A DNA stretch of 64,000 bases from Wyeomyia smithii (taxonomy: Eukaryota > Arthropoda > Insecta > Diptera > Culicidae), in NCBI RefSeq assembly GCF_029784165.1, contig NC_073695.1:91581902-91645901 (forward strand), given 5' to 3'. Position 1 is the first letter of the stretch, and the number at the start of each line of letters is the position of its first letter. The position numbers and the translations under genes are program-made. Under the pieces are notes generated by a model. The model ran no database searches. It was not told where the DNA came from and saw only the letters and a program-made list of their open reading frames with translations. Below, one piece after another: positions 56,181-64,000 of the stretch.

Positions 56181-58894
56181 ATAAATGAGGTTAAAAAGAT
56201 TTAGTGAGATAGTCTATAGATCATTTTATGGGCTATATAAGACAGCGTAGTAATATTTTTGACGAGGGACTACGTCTTTGTTTTCTATACTGGGATGCAT
56301 TTTGTAAAATTGGAAACAAAATTGGCGAATGTTGCGTCAGATTTCAAACGATAATAACAGTATAACCACATGATGGATAACAATAACCAATTGAATAGAT
56401 GAAATTTTGGACAATTTTGTTGTATTTTGTTAACACCAACCATTCCAATTGATATTCTCTGTATCAATACCGAAAACAAAATTGACAGAGTCTCCCCGTC
56501 CCAATAGGTCAAATAAAGTTTGCTACCATGAACTTAGATTAATTTGATGTCTCGAAAGTAAAGGGTTTTAGAGAAGTTTGAACCAACCCTCTTTCTGGAA
56601 CAAATTCGAAAACTGCTGGTAGAGCGTACAAAAACTGATGCCTTGAAGAAAACATACTGGTAAAAGTAACAGTACCGTTCAGTATATTATGTGGAGCAGA
56701 GCATCGCTAATAACTCGTCGTCTATCATTGCAGTGGTACACACCTTCTATTCGTGTGCAATGAAGGAAAAACTTCAATGCTGCTGCTGATGGTGATTGAA
56801 AGTTTATCTCATGAATATGGTTACCATATAAGCCATGAATTACTCAATAAGAATTGAATATTTTTTTGCAACGGTTATAAGTTATAAATTATTTTTATTT
56901 CATTTTACCTTAGATATTCATTAAATAATCGTGACCGGCATAATATCGAAAGAGTTATCTCCTAATAATACAAATTTATAGAAGCGCCAGCGAACGCTTG
57001 TGAAAAAACTTTAAACAAATAAAAATAATTTACCTGTGTATATTAGTTTTCTTCGTAATACAGTGAAAGTAATTGTTGCAAATGAAAAAAAAAACAAAAT
57101 GAATCTTTTCAAACCTTAACTTCGTTGTTATTGTTGATTGCTACGGTTTTTTGTTGGAACATGTTGAGAATTTTTTTAACATATTCTCTTATGTTTTGCT
57201 ATCAGTTCGAAATCATATTCAGAGTGAGATTCATATAATAAATTTGATTTGAGTTAAATAAGACAAAACCATCAATTATAGTAATGTAGGTATTGTTGGA
57301 TTTGGTTTTTGAGGAAATAGAGTAAATTCTGATTCAGACACATTACGAGAAATTATTGGTGCTTCCTCAACAATAACGATACGCTTGTGCCTTGTCAAAT
57401 AAATGTTGTTTGCACAAAAAAAAACACTGCAGGTACAATATCGCTCAGTGCAAACGAAATTCTTTCGAGTGTTGTTAAGTATATTTCTAAGAAAAATTTG
57501 AGGGAAGGCTGAGAATGAAAATATCTAATCCACTGAACAATCGAATTGATTCTGTCTTCGGACACTGTAACCTTTGCAACTAAAAATCCCTCCAACACTG
57601 TAAGAAGTCCCACGTCACCATTTCATACAACCCTAGGGCTGTACACCTTGTAGTATTTATTTCTGCTCTGTTTTAGTGTAACAGCGTCAACACGAAGACC
57701 TGCTACTGGTACATATTTATTATTAAACACATAAAAAAACCCAACAGTTGTGAAGTCTAAATTATTATCATCTAGTAGTCTGTAACCATACTCTTCAAAC
57801 TAACATTATGATTTGATATACATTATCGGTGCGTATTTTTATCTATTGATGTTTACTGCCGTTTTTGCATAACGGAAAAGTAAATCACTCAAAGACAGAA
57901 AATAATAGATAAAAAGTTAATCAGGACTGCTGAAAACAACAATGTTGATAGACTGGGTGGTTTTATAGACACAGGAATCAAAGAACCATCCGATTTTCCA
58001 TGTTGTAAACAATCAATCATATATAATGCATGACACATTTTCCACACCACACTGGTGGGAGAAGAATGTTGTTTTGTCATGTCTGACGATGGTTCAATAA
58101 CAGTACGCCGAAACGTCATGTAAAACAAACATAGTGTGTATATTTCACCAAGAAAGATCAACCATCCAAAGACAATAAAATTATACGGTGACAAAAGCCT
58201 CAAATAAGAGAATAAAATTCATCCAGCGATATCAACGCCTAACATCACCAACGTGCGAGATTTCAAAAGTATTATCATATATAACGATGTTTTCATTATT
58301 TGTAAAGAGTGGTCAGTTGATGGTTATTTATACAATTTTGCGTCATTCGAAGTTAGTGACACTAAGTTTGACTATTCGGTACATAATGTCGATGATTTTG
58401 ATGAACCTCCCATACATGTTCATAGAATGAAGAAAAAAAGACAAATGATTAGATTGAAAAAATATTTTAAATAATTTAATGTCAAGTAAATAACGATAAA
58501 ATGATGCAAGATGATAATAATAGAACTGAAGAATTGTTTGAGGTAAATAATTGATAAAGTTATAATCTACCTATAATTGTAACAATAAGACCAGAAGAAT
58601 ATTGTATTATTAAAATTTATGTTTATAATGAATAGATATTATACCCTTCAATCAGTGTTATTCAAATCAATATTAAAATGTTCACAGCAAGTAGAAAAAA
58701 AAAACAAAATAAATTGTTGAACTGGACCCTAAAATGGCAAAAATTATCATTGCTACCATTTTGGAGATCAGCTTGACCCGATTGGATAGGTGGTTTTCAA
58801 ATTATCACGATATTTTTCTGTGTGCATTGCCAAAATCACTGGAGATTGAGTATGCAATTCTACGGATGAATACTAGGCACTTTTTTATTTCTTT
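56181..58894. other. AT-rich intergenic DNA, no supported gene
   Basis: Several hydrophobic short frames on the minus strand (56285-56512, 57395-57613, 57889-58203) look like membrane segments but match no family I can name. They could be low-complexity chance frames or remnants of a receptor gene. Confidence 0.3.
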
Positions 58895-59160
58895 ACATAA
58901 ATTACGTAACGCATGCGGGATGGGGAGGAGGTTTAGTGTGCGTTGCTTATTGTTACATAGGGTAGAGGAGGAGAAGGGGGGAGGGGGGGGGGTAGTAGAG
59001 ATAGTTACGTAACTGTGATGCCTGCTTAAGATTGAAAATTTGGAGGGGGAGGGGCAGGATGTTCGACGTTACGTAATTTAAAGCAGGGAGTCATATCGAA
59101 CGTTACTTATTGTTACATACAGAGGAGGAGGTCTGAAATCTAGATTTTTGGCGTAACGTA
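58895..59160. repeat. G-rich repeat with ACGTAACG/GTTACGTAA units
   Basis: TTACGTAACG (58903), GTTACGTAAC (59003), GTTACGTAATT (59069) and GGCGTAACGTAA (59150), plus CGTTGCTTATTGTTACATA and CGTTACTTATTGTTACATA, indicate about three diverged units. A G-run (58977-58992) lies in the first. Non-coding. Confidence 0.5.
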
Positions 59161-61724
59161 AATCGTGTGCGACATCTAAGGGGGCTTTCTGCCACAGGCT
59201 GGTTTGCCACCGCTACCGGGACGAACTACAGCTCTAAGTTAGTTCGCAAAAAACACACCTAACTACAATATGTTCAAAATATATGTGAACCACTTCTAAT
59301 CCTCAACCACAATCGACTCCTACCGAGAAGACATTATCTTGCGTACCCTAGAGTAACTTGCTATTGTGTCATGTATTACAGTATTTACCTTAACCGGGGT
59401 ACCAACGTTTAAACCAATAGAGATATATGAATTTTCACGTTCACTGTTGCGTGTCACAGATGGAACTGAAGTTTGATTTTATAGTGTGATAAGTTAAACG
59501 TTACTTCCGCATACACGTTTCCACCCTCGCTAATGGTAAAAAAGACTGACAGGGCACAGCGGTGGGGCAATAATTAGAACACGAGTATCTAGCAGCTGCA
59601 TTTGCATTTCTGAATGGGCAAGTATCAACAACCCAAGCAAAAAAGTTAACGATTTCCCACATTATCCATTCAGCAGCGGGACCACACCGAGCAGTTGACT
59701 GTTTCCGGCAGTTACCTGTCGCCTGGCCAGGTCCGGCAAAATTAATTACCGGCCTCAATCAGTGTTTTATTATGCACTATCCTGGACGTTACCCCATGCG
59801 CAGCACGTGGAATTTCTTCTTTAGGATACACGCTTGATGCCTAGAGGGAAAAGGCGAGCGCAAAATTGTTAACGGCGACAGATGCGCAGAAGTTAACAAA
59901 AGCGATTTTGGTTGCGTGTTTTTTATAATGCCCTTTTTTCGAAAATCGTACGCCGAAATAATGCGGAAAATTGTCGGTTCGATTTTTTTGTATTGGGAAA
60001 CATAGTTAATCGGTACTTAATGAGTAGGGGAATTTTATTGGTTCTTGACAACAGAAGGCTTTCGATATTATTTATGTTATATAGAATTGCATTGCAATAT
60101 TCAAGTTTGAATATTCCAATAATAACACAAACTCCACAATTATAATATTTTCTAAGTCTCTACTTGTACATTCTGGCTTACTGTATTTGGCATTTCCGAA
60201 AATCAAACACCATTAATTTCTAATGAATTTATTCCCCTTGTGTCGAAACTAGAGGGTGATTTTTTTTTTTTGGAAATTCCTGATTGACAAAACCGATTTA
60301 TCGGATTTCACGTTTGTCAACGACCGTTATAATCTGCGAATTCGGATGATTTTGACACGGCTTCAGTGTTTGTTGTACAGCTTATTGGTCACGCTAGATC
60401 TGCGTAAATGACTGCCATGCATTTACAGAACAAGCAGCAATCTATTAGGAAAATTGGTGTTTGCACCCGCAGGGGCAATCAGCATAAATCCGACTGTTTG
60501 GCAGATCATGCCACTTTTTTTCAATCCGAAAAAAATCGAAACGGATAATACATTTTTGCGGTTGATAGAGAAATATTTTCATATTAACAAGTTAGCCTCA
60601 TGAACAAATTACAATTATAAATCATCAGGTTGGACTGCTATCGTATAGCATGATTTAAATTGATCTCTATCCGTATTTGTAACAGTCTAATGTAACGTAT
60701 CTAATGAAGATAAACCTTACTAGCAAAGAAACTAATTAAAGGTCGACTGAGGTTGTTTTTCGAAACACCAGGCAGAGGAAAGCTGCCAATCTTGCTAGTG
60801 GTTTATGTGAAAAATTAACCACCATGACTTGGCTTTCAATTTCGCTGTGTGGTGGCGGGGTTACTTTTTCCAAAAGCAGAGGCTAAAATATTGAATTACT
60901 TGTGCGCTGCAAGAAAAAGAGAACATATATTTCACCATCAATGAAACGTCCAATGGGGTGCACCAGGATGCTTTTACAGAAACCGTGATTAATTCAAATA
61001 GGTACTTTGGGTTTTCCACCCCTAGCATGCAGGAACGGCAACGACCAGCGCGGGTGCATTTATTTTTTGTATTCATCTGCGTAGTCAACGCGAATGTATG
61101 GTTGGTCGTGTCTGCCCTAGCTAGAGTAGGAAACAGAACAAATTATAAGCGCTGTTGCGTCGAGGTCATACAGTAGTAATTTATATTCAAACAGTTTATT
61201 TTAGCAATAAAAGTGAATGTTCAAGGCTTGATAATGTGCTTTTGTGCTGGAGAAGTCCGATAAGGCCGGTTCATTGCAGTTGTGTTGGTGTCGACTATGC
61301 AACGATTACTGAAATTTAGCAATTCAGGAAAAAATTCCATTTTTATCTAAAATTCACGGAGCCGTAGCAACTCCATTTGGCATGCTTGGGTTAACGAAAT
61401 TCTGGTCAATTTATTTCTTTTTGAATTAATTTGAAGTAATATATTCGGCTTAAACATATAATAGCTAATAATTGATTTTATTCAGATTTTTTTTTGTAAT
61501 TTTCTAGTTCTCTCGCGTATCTCGTATCACTTATGTACACGAGAAAGAAACAATACAAACGCGTGGAGGAGCAAACCTCTCCTTCCCTAGCCCCTAAGTA
61601 GCTAAAATTCTGAAATCACAACCGTTGAATGAATGTTTGGTGATTGACTATCAAATATATCATGTGTTAATCTTAGCAACAGTTAGAATAAAAGCCAGAA
61701 ATAAAGAGTAGCCTTCTTGTTTTT
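59161..61724. other. mostly unique intergenic DNA, no gene seen
   Basis: No family-like coding frame or repeat was recognised. Confidence 0.35.
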
Positions 61725-61928
61725 CTTCTTCTTGGAGGTGCTCCCGCAATCGGAACTTGACCTACTGTATTATTAGATTTCGCTACCAACTGTTAGTAGT
61801 GTACAAGACAATTTCGTGGCTAGCGCTACGATCCTACTGACTCTCCCAGTCTTTCCCGGGTCGGGATTAGAACATATGACGACTTGCTTGTTAGATCAGC
61901 ATCGTAGCTTAAGACCAGCTAGGAGTGA
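61725..61928 (-). mobile_element. tRNA-derived SINE (Feilai-like), minus strand
   Basis: The minus strand matches the SINE at 63325-63544 in order: CTGGTCTTAAGCTACGATGC, CTAACAAGC, a worn B box (GTTCTAATCCC), AGTCAGTAGGATCGTAGCGC, TAGCCACGAAATTGTC.TGTACAC and GGTCAAGTTCCGAT. It ends in AAG repeats (plus strand CTTCTTCTT). Older than the plus-strand copy. Confidence 0.75.
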
Positions 61929-62093
61929 TAAAAAAATTGTGTTCCTTATCACAAGAAGTGAAAATATAAAAAAATCGAGCTCACTAGCAACAAGGACCTT
62001 TTCGATTAAACGTCATACTGTAGAACAGCCAATAGGGTAAGAAATTTTCCTATGATTGTAACGTAACAAGCAGAATTTATTTAGATCTTGGTT

Positions 62094-62757
62094 AGGGATA
62101 CCATCCGTCCTGATTTAGCAGGACATGTCCTGATTTTGAAGTCCTATTTGGGCGTCCTGATTTATTTTTAATATTTTAGCATTTGTCCTGATTTTCTTGA
62201 GATATTTAACTTTCTGGTGTGGCAATGAGCAGAATTTTTGAAAATTGCTCAATAAGTGTTTTCGATTCCAGGTCACAACGCTCACTGCGATCGAATTTTT
62301 TCATTGGTTGAATCTCACTAGAGTAATAAGACGAATTTCTCACGCGTTGACCGTTACAATTAAGCATCTGGCATTTGTTAAGTTTAAGTTGAAACATTTT
62401 ACGTGTGTTTAATTTTTAAAGTATCTACTAATGCGTAATAATTCAAAGTGGTTTGATGAAAGTGGATCGTCAGAGATACACTCAGATTTTTTACTAGGTA
62501 TTTTTCTATACGGATTTTCGGATTAACGGTTTTTTCACGCGGATTTTTAAATCGAAAGAAATTCAAAATACGCGTTTTTATACGCGGAATTTTTTATTAA
62601 CTCGTTTTCCGCGAGGTACGTATCCTCGCGTAAACAAACTGAGTAAATCAAATATTACGAGTTAAATTTGCTCATACTTCGAAGAATAGAATAACTTAGA
62701 CAAATTTGGGCCCAGAAAAGGTGTCCTGATTTCTATCTTCGACCAGGTGGTATCCCT
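62094..62757. mobile_element. MITE with GGGATACCA ends, hosting another MITE
   Basis: The left AGGGATACCATCC is mirrored by right GGTGGTATCCCT, with TA at the borders. Subterminal GTCCTGATTT motifs repeat near both ends. It contains the MITE 62479-62643. Confidence 0.65.
62479..62643. mobile_element. degraded relative of the TTACGCGG MITE
   Basis: CACTCAGATTTTTTAC at the left and GTAAACAAACTGAG at the right, TA on both sides. The interior has CACGCGGATTTTTAAAT, TACGCGGAATTTTT and CGTATCCTCGCGTAAA, as in 12637-12920, but with few repeat units. Confidence 0.6.
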
Positions 62758-63159
62758 AATCTTGGTGAACGGTTATGACAACAGCAATAATTATTATTTT
62801 ATTTCGGCCGCTTTCTACTCCTGGTATGGTTCTGGTGTTTAATCGTGATATGATTCAAAACTAGAAATCTAGAGTGCCTGTATTACTAGAGCCAAGGTAA
62901 CACTGAACTTTTCTCCACACAGATTTACCTTCACTCTAGAGTGCCTGTATATTACTAGAGTGGCGACAGCTGTCAAAATTAGAATAAAATTATCTGTCAG
63001 TGCAATTACATTCGAGTAAATAACCTATTAAACTCGTGCGGAAGAAAGAGAAAGGTGTTCAGTGTTAGCAGTGTTACCAGCATTACCTTGGATTACATGA
63101 CTCCACTCTAGTAATATGCCGAAAGAGTACTCGACTGTGTTTATATTCCCAAACTCTTT

Positions 63160-63860
63160 GAGGGAATTGTTTTGTTTATAGATTACTCAATGAATACAAT
63201 GGATAATGGGAACCATGTCGAAGCTCTCTATACAGACATAAGCAGAGCATTTAATGATATTTAAAAATTAATGCTACTTTTTAAACTACAAAAAGTTGTA
63301 TTTGAGTCTGGTAGCTTGAATCATTAGTCATCTCCCAGATGGTCTCGAGGTACGATGCTGGCCTAACAAGCCAGTCGTCGTAGGTTCGAGTCTCGGCTCT
63401 GGAGAGACTGTTAGTGTCAGTAGGATCGTAGCGCTAGCCCAGCAATTGTCCTGTACACTAAACAGTCGGCTGCGAAGTCTGTGTATAAATAAACAGAAGG
63501 TCATATTCCGAATCGGAATGTAGCACCAAGGCTTTGCTTTGCTTTAGCTTGAATCATATTTAACAAACAGGCATCAAATAATAAAACTGTATAGAAAGAA
63601 ATCAAATCCCATTCAAGTTACTTTAGGTGTCCCCCAAGGCTCCCACTTATGACCACTTCTTTATTTTGTACGCAAACGACATTTCCTTCATCCTCAAAAA
63701 TGGTAATAAAAAACCAAAAAGACCATTTATTTCAGAATGATATCTACACATTTTACATCTGGCGTAAGAAAAGCCTATTGGAGTTAAATGGAAATAATAC
63801 TATCATACACAAGGCAAATAGCATGTTAGAGTTTATTGAATGCCTATGCTACAATTGTTA
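63160..63860 (+). pseudogene. Jockey/CR1-like reverse transcriptase relic with a SINE inside
   Basis: Before the SINE: HVEALYTDISRAFNDI (RT motif A; compare YTDFSKAFD). After it, in shifted frames: VTLGVPQGSHL (motif B) and FILYANDISFILK (motif C, YAND where YADD is usual). Multiple stops. The spacing A-B is right once the SINE is removed. Confidence 0.65.
63325..63544 (+). mobile_element. tRNA-derived SINE (Feilai-like) with 13-bp TSD
   Basis: A 13-bp direct repeat TAGCTTGAATCAT (63312-63324 and 63545-63557). The 5' part is tRNA-like, with a B box GGTTCGAGTCT (about 63392-63402) and an A-box-like TGGTCTCGAGG (about 63350). The body has AGTGTCAGTAGGATCGTAGC and the tail is GCTTTGCTTTGCTTT. 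It would be transcribed by RNA polymerase III and mobilised by a non-LTR element. Confidence 0.85.
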
Positions 63861-63886
63861 AGACCCGTACACCTTTAAAACTTTTT

Positions 63887-64000
63887 ATATTGCTGGAAAG
63901 GACCTGAGCGAGCAGTGGAAGCACATCCATGATGCGGTCAGCGGAACAGCGCGAGAAGTGATAGGCATGACAACGGGAACCACGCGTAGTGGGTTGCTCG
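63887..64000 (+). pseudogene. start of an RTE-like relic running off the window
   Basis: The plus strand reads LAGKDLSEQWKHIHDAVSGT then AREVIGMTTGTTRSG. This resembles the linker between endonuclease and RT in JAM/RTE-type elements (EQW..I..A....A..VLG). It is cut by the window end. Confidence 0.5.

Noticed and set aside
57395..58203. Hydrophobic minus-strand frames that might be a chemoreceptor pseudogene
   Set aside because: No conserved receptor motif was recognised and the frames are short and AT-driven.
63340..63405. tRNA gene
   Set aside because: The B box and arms belong to a tRNA-derived SINE with its own TSD and tail.
1..64000. CRISPR arrays, bacterial operons, rRNA genes or viral insertions
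   Set aside because: No regular spacer-repeat array, no ribosome-binding-site-led gene strings, no rRNA-like block and no viral protein similarity were seen. The sequence is insect nuclear in character.

Overview
The window looks like nuclear DNA of a culicine mosquito (Aedes/Culex-like). This rests on a tRNA-derived SINE resembling Feilai, RTE/JAM-like and I/LOA-like non-LTR retrotransposons, Penelope-like elements, Tc1/mariner and pogo relics, many MITEs, and one intronless bHLH gene that matches the insect tap/Neurogenin family. The species call is an inference from family recognition; no search was run.

Only one host protein gene is convincing: tap (bHLH), minus strand, 34661-35845, 394 aa. 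About 1.4 kb upstream and 0.65 kb downstream of it carry no recognisable transposon. All other recognisable coding sequence is transposon-derived and broken.

Layout. 0-2.7 kb: an internally deleted I/LOA-like retrotransposon on the minus strand. 3.3-4.3 kb: an RTE 3' end and a tandem repeat. 4.7-9.75 kb: a head-to-head cluster of Penelope-like copies. 10.3-12.0 kb: an internally deleted RTE relic. 12.6-14.3 kb: two MITEs. 14.3-21.8 kb: mostly unique DNA. 21.8-23.5 kb: a mariner relic with a 1.2-kb foldback element inside it. 24.4-31.8 kb: a dense nest containing a hammerhead-like motif, a hAT MITE, RTE copies, an I-like insertion and a foldback host. 34.7-37.2 kb: tap and its upstream DNA. 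37.2-48.8 kb: MITEs, foldback copy 2, an RTE relic, satellites, a pogo relic and a Tc1/mariner relic with both ends. 49.4-51.6 kb: unique DNA with a CACGTG cluster. 51.8-56.2 kb: a pogo-like MITE, an RTE relic split by foldback copy 3, and a GATAACG-rich palindrome. 56.2-61.7 kb: mostly unique AT-rich DNA. 61.7-64 kb: SINEs, nested MITEs, a Jockey-like RT relic and the start of an RTE-like relic that runs off the window.

The most informative signal is stratigraphy. At least seven elements sit inside older elements, several with readable target-site duplications, so pre-insertion sites and relative ages can be read directly. The best candidates for something undescribed are: a foldback family with CACGGTGCTCCCACAGACC ends (three copies at different lengths); a host foldback at 29.2-31.8 kb carrying two retrotransposons; hammerhead-ribozyme-like motifs in the Penelope 3' regions and at 24.43 kb; and a GATAACG-rich palindrome at 55.3-55.8 kb.
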